From assembly GCA_023807065.1 (NCBI GenBank), contig JAJJLU010000340.1, forward strand, positions 32,070 through 96,069: DNA of 64,000 nt, given 5' to 3'. A model generated the notes under the pieces. The model did not search any database. It saw nothing but the letters and a program-made list of their open reading frames with translations, and was not told the DNA's origin. Of the stretch, positions 28,382 through 38,206 are shown piece by piece. Every line of letters begins with the position of its first letter. Position 1 is the stretch's first letter. This DNA comes from Isotricha intestinalis. Lineage: Eukaryota > Ciliophora > Litostomatea > Vestibuliferida > Isotrichidae. A program made the translations under genes and the position numbers.

Positions 28382-30508
28382 TTAGCAAGATAGATTACGA
28401 TTTAAGATTTTTTTTTTTGATTTACTTCTTTTTTGATTTTTAAATAATATTTCTTTTTTTTCTAAATTATGAATTTGATTTATAATATTAGATATCATTA
28501 ATTCATTTTTATAATTTGGATTTTCAAAGTCTTCATTATTAGTTTTACCATTATCAAAAGATAATAATTTCATTATTTTTTCCCTTTGAACTTGAGATTC
28601 TCTTTTACCAAATTTTTTTAAAAATTTTTTATATTTTTCATTGTTTTTTGAATCTAAAGATTTACAAATTTTATCTTTTAAATGATATTTCATTCTTTCA
28701 TAAATTTTATTTCTTGATTTTTTTGCTTCTTCAGCTTTAATAGATTTATTTTTTTCTTCTAAAATTTTTAAATTTCTTTCTAATTCCATAGAATAATATA
28801 ATTCAGTTTCACTTTTTACTTTTTCTAAATCAAAAGGTTCTATATAAATTTTTTCATTTTTTTTTGAAGTTAAAAGTTCTTTTTGAAATTTATATTCTCT
28901 ATTTATTTGATTTTCTAAAAAAATTGCTTTTTTCATATAATTTTTACTAAAAACATATTTATCATAAGGATATTTAAAAGGATTTCTTGAATGAGTTGAA
29001 GTTAAATTTGGTATTACTAATGAATTATTTTTAACATGAGATTTTCTAAATGAAGAATTATTGGATATAAAATATGTTGACATATTCGAATGACTATTTT
29101 TATTTTTATCTTTTAAATCAGTATTCAATAAAATTTTTTTTTTTTTGAATTTTTTTGTACTATTTTTTAATTTATTATCTTTTTCTACTTTAATTGCTAT
29201 AATTTTTTTTTGAATAATTCTTTTTATATCAATATCTAATTTATTAATATTCATTTTTTTCAATTTTGAAATTGTGGATTTGAAATCTTCACTTGTTAAA
29301 TAATTTAACAAATTTACATTTTTTGTCATTGTTGATATAACATGAGATTTTTCTCTTTTTCCTGGTTCTGTTAATAAATTTGCATGATCATCATCAATTT
29401 CAACTAAATGGATTTTATTAATATAATCTTCAATTTTTTGAAATCTTTTTATTCTACTTTCTTCACTAATATTATATTGATCTTTATATATTTTTTTTTC
29501 TTCTTCTGTATATTTTGATAAATCAATATCCATCCCAGATAATATTTTATAGAATAAAAAATGATTTTTTGCTCTTGTGAAAACATTGTTGATGTAAAAT
29601 GAAATATCTGGATATTTCTCATTCAAAAAAGTCCAACTTATATAATTTGATTGATGAAAAGAACTAAATGCTTTTTCATAATTATTTTGATGTTCAAAAA
29701 TACATCCTAATTGATAAAAAGAAATTAACATATTAAATAAAATTTTTTTTGAAATATGACCATCTTTATAATTTATAAATATAGAAAAATCTAAATCTCT
29801 ATAACATAATTTAAGTATATTTTTTAAATAATGTTTTGCACTTCTATAATCATTTCTTGATATTAAAATTGATGTGATGAAAATATAAATTCTTTGAGTA
29901 ATTCTCCAAATCTTTGGATGTGTAATATTTTGAGAAGTTTTTTGAATAACTTTTTCTGCTAAAGATAAATAACCTAAACATTCAGGAATATTATTATCAT
30001 GAAATTCACTTAAGGAGTTAAAATATAAATTTTTTAAATGAAAATAATTTAAATATTCATATTGATCTTTTTGTTGTTCTCTTGGTAGACTTTCTATCTT
30101 TTCTGTAAATTCTTCTAATAAATTTTCCATTAAAAATAAACATTTATCTAATCCTTTTATTGTTTGTAATCGGTAATATTTTCGAAATTTTCTTTCTATT
30201 ATTTTTAACAAACATCTAAATTGAAAATGAGTGAAAATCAAGTTATTCAATAAATCAAATTGATTATATTTATCTTTATTTTTTTCAATATCTGAAAAAA
30301 GTTCTTTAAATTTTTTTTTATTATATCTTTTTGCAACAGATATTAATAAAATTCTATATTCATCATGAGAATTATCTTCTAAATTCTGAGTTTGATTTTC
30401 ACTATTTTTTTCTAATTCTTTTTCTTCTTCTTCATCAGATACTAAACTTGAAGATTTAACTTTTGAAGTTTGAATTGATTGCTTTATTAATGACATAAAA
30501 GAAACCAT
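28382..30508 (-). CDS. Large TPR-like helical-repeat protein with basic C-terminal tail, unknown
   Basis: 708 residues. Residues 55-340 are a helical repeat array with TPR-like pairs, for example ECLGYLSLAEKVIQKTSQNI, DYRSAKHYLKNILKLCYRDL and FNMLISFYQLGCIFEHQNNY followed by EKAFSSFHQSNYIS. Residues 430-700 are basic, Lys-rich and partly coiled coil. The N-terminal 40 residues are acidic. There is no membrane segment. I recognise it as a kind of TPR protein frequent in ciliate genomes but cannot name a conserved family or function. Translation could also begin at Met5. Confidence 0.65.
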   Translation of the reverse strand: MVSFMSLIKQSIQTSKVKSSSLVSDEEEEKELEKNSENQTQNLEDNSHDEYRILLISVAKRYNKKKFKELFSDIEKNKDKYNQFDLLNNLIFTHFQFRCLLKIIERKFRKYYRLQTIKGLDKCLFLMENLLEEFTEKIESLPREQQKDQYEYLNYFHLKNLYFNSLSEFHDNNIPECLGYLSLAEKVIQKTSQNITHPKIWRITQRIYIFITSILISRNDYRSAKHYLKNILKLCYRDLDFSIFINYKDGHISKKILFNMLISFYQLGCIFEHQNNYEKAFSSFHQSNYISWTFLNEKYPDISFYINNVFTRAKNHFLFYKILSGMDIDLSKYTEEEKKIYKDQYNISEESRIKRFQKIEDYINKIHLVEIDDDHANLLTEPGKREKSHVISTMTKNVNLLNYLTSEDFKSTISKLKKMNINKLDIDIKRIIQKKIIAIKVEKDNKLKNSTKKFKKKKILLNTDLKDKNKNSHSNMSTYFISNNSSFRKSHVKNNSLVIPNLTSTHSRNPFKYPYDKYVFSKNYMKKAIFLENQINREYKFQKELLTSKKNEKIYIEPFDLEKVKSETELYYSMELERNLKILEEKNKSIKAEEAKKSRNKIYERMKYHLKDKICKSLDSKNNEKYKKFLKKFGKRESQVQREKIMKLLSFDNGKTNNEDFENPNYKNELMISNIINQIHNLEKKEILFKNQKRSKSKKKILNRNLSC

Positions 30509-30935
30509 TTCTTAATTATTCAACTTAAAAATATAATTAATCTTTAATAATAAAAATTTTTGAAAAATAATAAATTGTAATTTCCTTTAATTCTCAATTG
30601 GAAAAATGTTATAACAATAAAAAAAATGATTTCATTAAAAGAAAACCATTTAATTTGACATTTATCTGAATTTTCAAGTCAAAAATAAAATTTTAACAAA
30701 TCTAATTTTTTAATTAGTTTAATAAAATAAACAGATGGATTCATAATAAAAAATAATAATTATAATTAAAAAACATTAATTTTTCAATTATTATTTCTTT
30801 AAAAATTTTAAATAAAAACTTTAGCTTATCTTATCCATAAAAATTATCATAACATTATCATTTATATATATCTATAAACTCAAAATATATACAAAAAAAA
30901 ATGAATAAATCTATTACATTTAATATAAATAAAAT
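30509..30935. other. Spacer between two minus-strand genes
   Basis: AT-only sequence with no protein-like frame, hairpin or repeat that I could see. It includes the promoter of the TPR-protein gene. Confidence 0.4.
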
Positions 30936-32426
30936 CTAATCATCATCAATATTTTCAAAATTCATCAAAAATTTCTCAAGGTCAATATGATCTAATTTTC
31001 TTTTTCTTTTAATGGTTTTAAAAGTAACATTATCAAATTTATTTAAAGCCCCTTCTTTTATTAACTCATCAAAATTTTTGTGATAAAAACTTAAAGAAGT
31101 TTTCAACATATTTCTATGTTTTATAATTTCATTATCTTTGCTTTTACAATGTAAATCATTATATAATAAATTTAAATTAACGAAATTATTATAACTTTTC
31201 TTAGGTAAAAAAGAATTAGAAGGACTTAAAAAATGTCCATTTGAAAAATTATTTAATTTTAAAGATTTTTCAGTGATTGTATCAACACTTTTTCTATCAT
31301 AAATATTTTGCATATAAGTAGGTAATTTACAATTTTTTTTATCAATTCTTGAAGTCATTAATCTAAAATTGGGTGATTTAACTTCTGTATGATTATCAAT
31401 TTTATTTATTGCAATATCTGGTTGATATGTTATTCCAGAATTTAATCCTTCTATATATTTTATTCTTGGAGTATGTTTTTTTGGTTTTTCATATATTACT
31501 ACTGATTTTATTCTTTCTCTTATTAAATCATAATTTGGTAAAATAAATGGAATTGGGTGAATTTTTTTTTCTGATGCTTTTTCTCTTTGTTCTCTTGATA
31601 TTGTTCTTTGAAAATCTAATGCCTTTATTAAATTTTTTTTTGAATTGTTTGGAGTGAATATATTTCTTTTTGATTTACTTTTATAACTTCTTATTGATAT
31701 ATTATTTATATTTTTATTTGAATTTTCATCTGTTTCTAAATTTTTTATTGTTTTTGATTTTATATTTTTCATTGAATTATTTTTAAAAGTTTTTTCTCTT
31801 TTTTTCTTATTTTTTTCTTTGTTACTGTCATTATGATTGGATGTTTTATCAAATTTTTTATCATTTCTTATTCTTATATCTTTAAATACATTAATATTTC
31901 CTCTTTGTGTAGTTTTATCCATATTAACTAGACATTTTGAAGAAGAAGAAGAAAATATTGTATTATTAATATAATAATCTTTTTTGTCTAATTTTTTTCT
32001 TTTTTTTTCTCTTCCTTTTATGAATTTCCAAGAAGGACCAGAAACTAATTTAGGCCAAATGTATTCATATTTAGGATTATATCGTGTAAAATTAGATTCA
32101 GAATTATTTTTAACTCTATTACCTTCTGATATATGCTTATTATGATATTTATATTTATCAATAATATTTGGTTTTTTTATTTTTCTATCTGTGAATAATT
32201 CATTCTTCTTTTTTTCTTTTGAATAAACTTTAAATATATCAAAATTATCATCTATTGTTTCAAGAACAATTGAATCATCAGGAGAAAATATATCTTTTGC
32301 TTTAATTTTTCTATATTCATTTCCTAAGATTTCTTCTTTATGTACTATTGAATGATACTTTTCTGCTGAATTTTTTCCTGCTAATGAATAACTTCCAAAC
32401 CATCCTTTTGCTTTATTTTCAAACAT
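30936..32426 (-). CDS. Basic Lys/Asn/Ser-rich protein, unknown
   Basis: 496 residues, very basic and mostly predicted to be disordered. Notable parts are the N-terminus MFENKAKGWFGSYSLAGKNS, an aromatic stretch YEYIWPKLVSGPSWKFI (about 120), a Lys/Asn-rich middle, and a C-terminal segment with LEKFLMNFENIDDD. Conserved-looking islands separated by disorder suggest a cytoskeletal or ciliary microtubule-binding protein, but this is inference only. The stop codon is TAG. Confidence 0.55.
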   Translation of the reverse strand: MFENKAKGWFGSYSLAGKNSAEKYHSIVHKEEILGNEYRKIKAKDIFSPDDSIVLETIDDNFDIFKVYSKEKKKNELFTDRKIKKPNIIDKYKYHNKHISEGNRVKNNSESNFTRYNPKYEYIWPKLVSGPSWKFIKGREKKRKKLDKKDYYINNTIFSSSSSKCLVNMDKTTQRGNINVFKDIRIRNDKKFDKTSNHNDSNKEKNKKKREKTFKNNSMKNIKSKTIKNLETDENSNKNINNISIRSYKSKSKRNIFTPNNSKKNLIKALDFQRTISREQREKASEKKIHPIPFILPNYDLIRERIKSVVIYEKPKKHTPRIKYIEGLNSGITYQPDIAINKIDNHTEVKSPNFRLMTSRIDKKNCKLPTYMQNIYDRKSVDTITEKSLKLNNFSNGHFLSPSNSFLPKKSYNNFVNLNLLYNDLHCKSKDNEIIKHRNMLKTSLSFYHKNFDELIKEGALNKFDNVTFKTIKRKRKLDHIDLEKFLMNFENIDDD

Positions 32427-33234
32427 TTAGAATTTATTATTTTTTCAATTAAAATTTAATATTATATCATTCTTAAGAAAGATATTTCAAAAATATACTT
32501 TTATTAAAAATACCTCATTCGTTGTTTTAAATTCTTGAATTAAAAAAATGATAAAATAACTTTAAATTTTCATATTTACAAAAATATGATATTATTTTTT
32601 TTGAAAAAGATTATAATTTTTAACATATCCAATGAATGAAGATACAAAATAATGTTAAATAAAAAATCAATTCTTTTTTTTTAAAAAAGATATAGTCTAA
32701 ACAAAGAAAAATTGAGTCTTTTTTATACTATTTTTTCATGTAATATTTAAATTGAAAATAAAGTTTTTTTCAATAATATTTTTAATTGTAATTTCCAAAT
32801 AATGATAAAATTTTTTAAAAAAATTTAAAACATTAAAAAAATATAGGAGAGAAAGATTTTTTTACTTTAAATACTATACAAAATTAATCCTTTTTTTAAT
32901 TTGTATTTATTGAAGATAATTAGACATAAAAAAATCAATTCAATAATGAAAAACACAAATAAAGAATCAAAACTTTAGCTATTTATTTATGATAAAAAAT
33001 ATAAGAAATTTTTTAATAATTAAAGAACTGGTATTTAAAATTGTAGATTTAATAATTTTCTGATGAAGAAAATAAAATAAAAGATTTTTTTCAATTAAAA
33101 ATTTAACTATAGTATTGTATCATATAATTTTTTACTTAAAAATTTTGCTAAAAATAATAAAATTGAATTATTATAAAATAATAATTATAGAATAAATAAA
33201 TCAATTCAATTGATAAAAAAATATATAATATAAT
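32427..33234. other. 800-bp spacer, nothing recognised
   Basis: Very AT-rich with frequent stops in all frames and several homopolymer runs. No gene, RNA or repeat could be supported. Confidence 0.4.
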
Positions 33235-34572
33235 TTATTTATTATATATAACTTGAGCAAATTCATTATAATCAACAAGTCCATCTTTATCTACATCAGC
33301 TTCCTTAATAATTTCATCAGCTTCTTCATGAGTAATATGTTTAAACTGATATAAACATTTTCTCAATTCTTCAACTGAAATAACTCCTTTATCATCTTTA
33401 TCAAATAATTTAAGTGCTTCAACTAATTCATTTTTATTAATAGCTTGAACAGAAGATTTCCTTTCAACAGAAGAAATCCTTTTAGCAGAAGATTTATTAT
33501 CTCTATTAACAGAAGACCTATGTTCTCTATTCACAGAAGACCTATGTTCTCTATTAATAGAATCTCTTTTAACTGAATTATAATCTCTTTTTACCGAAGA
33601 ATTTGAATTTTCTTTGTTTGAAGTATTTGTTTCTCTTTTTGAAGAAGTTTTTTGTTCTCTTTTAACAGTTGAATTTATATTTGATGATCTAGAAGCTGAA
33701 TTAAAATTTGATGTTCTTGATTGAGAATATGATGAACTTGATTGACTACTTGATTTACTTGAATTTGATGTTATAGAACTTTTTGTATTATTCATTTGAT
33801 CTGCAGTTTTTTTCCTATGGATGAAAACTGTTACTACTCCCCATGACATTAATCTTTTAAATTGAGGTATAATATCCCATTCTAATAAATTTATTAAAGG
33901 TAATTTCTTTGTAAAAGTGACAACAATACAACCAGGAGGACATTCAACTTGAACTTTTTTAGATAAATTATACATTAATTCAGTTGAAAAACAAGTACTA
34001 TTTATAAAAATAAAAGAAGCATTAATTATATTTTCATATAAAAAATCTCCATTTTTAATTGAAATTGAAGGTATATTTGAATCTTCTGGAAAAACATATT
34101 TTGGTAAAAGATCTGGCATTTGTGAATAATAAATAGAAAAATTTCCTAAAAATGTACCTATTGTTATTGCAGATTTTTTTATTATATCTTCTAAAATTTC
34201 AATTGCAACATATTGTTTAAAATTTTGACATAATAAAGCTGAAATTATTCCTTTCCCAGAACCACTTCCAAAATCATAAAAAATTCCTTCTTCATTTATT
34301 CCAAATGTATTTTTTGCATATTCAAATATATATGCCATTGATCTAAAAGTTACTTCTCCATAAACATATGATTTATCTGTTAAGAATTTATGATCTCTTT
34401 CTGTTCTTGATAATTCTTTTGATTGTTGTTCTGAATTTTCATCAAAATATAAATTAAATATCATTTCTAATTTTCTGTATTTATCATTTAATATTGGATT
34501 TAATTTTAAAGGATATTCTTCATTTTGAATTGCTGGTTCAAAATAATTTATATTGTAAAGTTTTTTATTCAT
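33235..34572 (-). CDS. DOT1-like SAM-dependent methyltransferase fused to a C-terminal EF-hand pair
   Basis: 445 residues from the Met at 34572. An in-frame Met at 34647 would add 25 hydrophobic residues; I prefer the inner start because the longer leader looks like translated promoter. Residues 90-250 resemble the DOT1 fold: YGEVTFRSMAYIFEYA, then motif I FYDFGSGSGKGIISALLCQN, YVAIEILED (motif II), GDFLYENIINASFIFINSTC (the D1/D2-type region) and CIVVTFTKKLPL. A Ser/Arg/Asn-rich linker of about 130 residues carries short repeats of the type SSVNREHR. The C-terminus has two canonical EF-hands, DKDDKGVISVEE and DVDKDGLVDYNE, like a calmodulin C-lobe. DOT1 methylates histone H3 Lys79. The substrate here is unproven, and Ca2+ control is inferred from the fusion. 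Confidence 0.78.
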   Translation of the reverse strand: MNKKLYNINYFEPAIQNEEYPLKLNPILNDKYRKLEMIFNLYFDENSEQQSKELSRTERDHKFLTDKSYVYGEVTFRSMAYIFEYAKNTFGINEEGIFYDFGSGSGKGIISALLCQNFKQYVAIEILEDIIKKSAITIGTFLGNFSIYYSQMPDLLPKYVFPEDSNIPSISIKNGDFLYENIINASFIFINSTCFSTELMYNLSKKVQVECPPGCIVVTFTKKLPLINLLEWDIIPQFKRLMSWGVVTVFIHRKKTADQMNNTKSSITSNSSKSSSQSSSSYSQSRTSNFNSASRSSNINSTVKREQKTSSKRETNTSNKENSNSSVKRDYNSVKRDSINREHRSSVNREHRSSVNRDNKSSAKRISSVERKSSVQAINKNELVEALKLFDKDDKGVISVEELRKCLYQFKHITHEEADEIIKEADVDKDGLVDYNEFAQVIYNK

Positions 34573-34735
34573 TTTTTGAAGAAAAAATTGAATAAAAGAA
34601 ATTAAAAAATATATTATCTTCATCTCATTAATCAAAAAATATAACAATTTTAAAAGAAATAATATTAAATACTCATACTTAAAAATATATAAAAAAATCT
34701 AATATATACATTACCTTAACAATAATATATTTCTT

Positions 34736-35650
34736 TCAAAATTTTTTTCCACATCCAGGGCAAGTATTATATTTAAAAACATAAACATTTTCATTAAAAC
34801 ATTTTAGACAAAGTTTCATATTACAATTGCAATTAAAACCTTGAATTCCTGTATGAATTTTACAAATTGGACATAATTGTTCTCCTAAATGTTCAATAAA
34901 ATTACCTTTTAATTCACTTTTTTTTTCTAAAGTAATTACATAATTTTTCTCTAATAAAATATTATGAATTGGACATAATAATTTTTCTCCATTTTTAATT
35001 TTTTTATAATGATCTTTACACAATCCACATCCACAATCAGTTATTAAAAATATTTTTTTTTTCTCACATAATACACAACTGCTAATTTCTTTAATTTTTT
35101 CTGTTTCTTTTTCATAAATTGTTGAAGAATTTGTTTTTACTTCACTTAAATTAATACTATTATCAACTTCCTTAAAATTGTTATTTTTTTCTGAATTTAT
35201 TATAATATAATTTCCACATTTAGGATGTTTCTTCTTTATAATATTATCTTTTATAATTGGAATTATATTTTTCTTTTTATGTTTATAAGCAATATAAATT
35301 ATTGAAATAACAAAGATAAAAAAAATTGGGATAAAATATGTTAAAAATTTAATGTAAAATTTCTGTTTTTCTTTAACATCACATGTACCATATAATAATA
35401 GATATCCATTATTACATTTAACACAATCATATTCATTACACAAACTACAATGACCATATATTGAACATTTTGTTGAATAACATTTTTTTTTATATAATTC
35501 AAATTCTGGTTTACAGATTGAACATGATTTTAAATCTAAACAATTTTGACAATTTTTTATATCACAATGAATGCTATTTTGTTGATTTGTTTTTATTATC
35601 AATATTATAAATATTATTTTGGTAAAAAAACGGAAATAATTAAAGAGCAT
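34736..35650 (-). CDS. Single-pass membrane protein with Cys-rich ectodomain and cytosolic RING-like zinc fingers
   Basis: 304 residues. It has a signal peptide (FFTKIIFIILIIK), then a Cys-rich ectodomain of about 70 residues with CQNC, CSIC and CSLC pairs (a furin/EGF-like spacing), then a membrane helix (FLTYFIPIFFIFVISIIYIA). The cytosolic part carries two Cys/His clusters: CVLCEKKKIFLITDCGCGLC with H, then C-x-x-H, and LCPICKIHTGIQGFNCNC with CLKCF and CPGCGKKF at the end. The second cluster looks like a variant RING. This is probably a membrane E3 ligase or zinc scaffold. The stop codon is TGA. It shares its layout, but not its sequence, with the other transmembrane RING gene at 46.6-47.8 kb. 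Confidence 0.72.
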   Translation of the reverse strand: MLFNYFRFFTKIIFIILIIKTNQQNSIHCDIKNCQNCLDLKSCSICKPEFELYKKKCYSTKCSIYGHCSLCNEYDCVKCNNGYLLLYGTCDVKEKQKFYIKFLTYFIPIFFIFVISIIYIAYKHKKKNIIPIIKDNIIKKKHPKCGNYIIINSEKNNNFKEVDNSINLSEVKTNSSTIYEKETEKIKEISSCVLCEKKKIFLITDCGCGLCKDHYKKIKNGEKLLCPIHNILLEKNYVITLEKKSELKGNFIEHLGEQLCPICKIHTGIQGFNCNCNMKLCLKCFNENVYVFKYNTCPGCGKKF

Positions 35651-35834
35651 TTTCAGTTTTTTATGAAAATAATTATTTAGAGTATTTATATATTTCTATA
35701 ATATATTTTTTGTGAAAATAATAATTTATGACGTAAGTAAATTTAAATAAAAAAAATTATTTTTTTTAATTAAATTATCTAAAATTTTTTATAAGACAAA
35801 TATTAACTTTTTTTTTAAATTTATGTATTAATAA

Positions 35835-38165
35835 ATGTCAATAATAATACCTGAAGAAAATAAAATGAATTTAAATGATTTGAGAAAATATTTTGAATAT
35901 TTATGTAATTTTATTAATGAAAATTTTCTTAAAAAGCATATTAAAGAATTTATGGAAACATTAGGAAAAATAGAAGGATATTTACTAATATCAGATAAAA
36001 AAAATTATGAAAATTATTTTAATTTATTTTTTGAATTAAATTATTTTGATTTATTCAAAAATATACTTTTATTAGAAAATATTGAGATAAATTATGAAAT
36101 ATTAAAATCAATTTGTTTTTTAGTTTCAAATATTCAAAATTCTAATTTTATAAAGGAATTATATTCATCCAAAATAATTAATAATATAATTTTTTTGAGA
36201 TTTGAAGAAGATGAATTAACAGAATTTTTAATTAATTTTATGAAAACTTTATCTCTAAAATTAACCAAAGAAAATATTTCATTTTTTTATAATCATGAAA
36301 TTAATGATTTTCCTTTATTAACTAATGCTTTATCTTTTTATAATTCTAAAAATCCAATGGTGAGAAATGTTGTCAGAAATATAATCTTACAAATAATAAA
36401 AATAGAGCAACCATATTTAAGAAAATTTTTAACTGCATTCCCATTTTGTGTTTATTACCCTTATTTAATTTTTAAATTAAGAGAAATTATTCTAACAATT
36501 TCAAACGTTGATTTTTGTAATAAAAAATCAATAAAGTTATTTAAAAATACTCATGATGATATAATTGATTTAGTGTTTTATATTTCTGATTTACTGAATT
36601 TAAATATTGAAAGTATTAATTTTATTTTGATTAATACACTATTAAATGATATTATTCTTCCAATAATGAGAGTATTAATTTCAAAAAAAGCAGAAAAAAT
36701 AAATTCTTTAATTAGTTTATATATATTAACTTTATTATTATATTCAATAAAAAATAAATTTATCATAGATTCTATTACAATTCTTTTGTTTAATAAAAAA
36801 ATAGATAAAAACTTATTAAATATTATTAAAGAATCAAAAGAATTTGGGGTTTACTCGGATAAATTCATGAAGTCAATTGATTTTATGATTAAAAACACTG
36901 ATTTTGTAGATGTAAATGATGATGTTTGGAAAAGTATTTCTGAATTTATGAAAAACGAAACTGGTTTAAATTTAGCAGATGGAAAAAAAGAAGAAATAAA
37001 TTCATATAGAATAATAGAGAATTATATTTCAAACCAAAATAATTGTGATTGTATTGATAATGAAATTCTAAATAATATTCAAATTTTTTGTTATTCTAAG
37101 GATGATAATTATATGATAATTATTAATACACTTATTTATATTATTTTTGATTTATATAATCATAATAAAAACCAAAGATTTATTAATTTACAGTCTTTTG
37201 AATTTTTCAATCAATTTGATTATGAAGCAGAAGAAGAAAACAATTTTTCTCTTTTTCATGCTCTTTTTTATGTATTAACAACAACTAATTCAATAAGGGT
37301 AATTACAAGTGAAATTATACTTTCAAATATAAAAAATCATATTTCATATATTAAAAATAATATGAATGATGAAAAAATTAAATCACTTATGTTACCAAAA
37401 TTAAAAGAACAAATTATTAAAAAAATAGAAGAAATTAAAATTTCTCAAAAACAAATTCATAAAACATTATTATATGAATATTCAAAAGAAGCATATGAAA
37501 TATATGTAAAAAATATAAATAATAAAATAAATGATTTAATTACATTACCATGGGTTTTGATTCCTTTAATTTGTTATGAAAAAATTGATGAATATCCTTT
37601 GTTTTTATATCCTAGTAAAAATAAGTTAGAATTCATTAATAATTTTATTCAAATTTATTATTTATTTGATTTAATAAATGAGATTAATGATAATAAAAAT
37701 GAATTATTTAAATTAAAAGAATTTCCTTTAATTATTCAAAGTGAAAATTATAATTTAGGAAAAAAATATAATTATAAAGAATTAGGAGATGATAAAGCAG
37801 TCTGTGAATATATAATATTTAAAGGTGATGAACAATTAAGAAAAACTTGTTATATAATTTTATCAATGGATACTTTTTATTTAGGTGAAAATTTAAATGG
37901 AAATACTAAAGCTCCTTCTGATATTAAAATTATTAAAAAAATCCCTTTAAGAAGATTAGAAATTAAAAACCATGATGGAAATAATAAAATTTTAGATATA
38001 TTTGAATTAGGAAAAAAAGAAAATATTATTGTTGTTGATTGCTTTGAAACAAAAAATACAATAAATGTAAACAATTTTTTAATTCAGAATAAAAATGGTG
38101 CAATTGAATTAGAATACTTATTAGTAATTTCTTTTTTGGATGATATTGTTTCCAAAATTAAATAA
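35835..38165 (+). CDS. CLEC16A: CLEC16A/Ema (FPL-domain) endolysosomal protein
   Basis: 776 residues. The N-terminal FPL domain is clear: LRKYFEYLCNFINENFLKKH, ILKSICFLVSNIQNSNFIKE, LTEFLINFMKTLSLKLTKEN followed by FFYN, DFPLLTNALSFYNSKNPMVR and NVVRNIILQI, then YLRKFLTAFPF. These match the CLEC16A/Ema/Gop-1 family, including the DFPL-x-x-x-A-x-x-F-x-x-x-x-x-MVR-x-x-VR signature. Family members act in endosome maturation, autophagy and mitophagy. The remainder is helical, and the C-terminal 130 residues look beta-rich, perhaps a PH-like domain (ETKNTINVNNFLIQ). The length is typical for the family. Its stop lies 41 bases from the convergent next gene. Confidence 0.87.
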   Translation: MSIIIPEENKMNLNDLRKYFEYLCNFINENFLKKHIKEFMETLGKIEGYLLISDKKNYENYFNLFFELNYFDLFKNILLLENIEINYEILKSICFLVSNIQNSNFIKELYSSKIINNIIFLRFEEDELTEFLINFMKTLSLKLTKENISFFYNHEINDFPLLTNALSFYNSKNPMVRNVVRNIILQIIKIEQPYLRKFLTAFPFCVYYPYLIFKLREIILTISNVDFCNKKSIKLFKNTHDDIIDLVFYISDLLNLNIESINFILINTLLNDIILPIMRVLISKKAEKINSLISLYILTLLLYSIKNKFIIDSITILLFNKKIDKNLLNIIKESKEFGVYSDKFMKSIDFMIKNTDFVDVNDDVWKSISEFMKNETGLNLADGKKEEINSYRIIENYISNQNNCDCIDNEILNNIQIFCYSKDDNYMIIINTLIYIIFDLYNHNKNQRFINLQSFEFFNQFDYEAEEENNFSLFHALFYVLTTTNSIRVITSEIILSNIKNHISYIKNNMNDEKIKSLMLPKLKEQIIKKIEEIKISQKQIHKTLLYEYSKEAYEIYVKNINNKINDLITLPWVLIPLICYEKIDEYPLFLYPSKNKLEFINNFIQIYYLFDLINEINDNKNELFKLKEFPLIIQSENYNLGKKYNYKELGDDKAVCEYIIFKGDEQLRKTCYIILSMDTFYLGENLNGNTKAPSDIKIIKKIPLRRLEIKNHDGNNKILDIFELGKKENIIVVDCFETKNTINVNNFLIQNKNGAIELEYLLVISFLDDIVSKIK

Positions 38166-38206
38166 AAATAAGTTTTTTAAAAAATTAATATTTATATAAT
38201 ATATAT

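Noticed and set aside
34573..34647. 25-residue hydrophobic N-terminus of the DOT1-EF protein as a signal or membrane anchor
   Set aside because: The composition looks like translated promoter DNA and a methyltransferase of this kind is expected to be soluble. Not excluded without 5' mapping.
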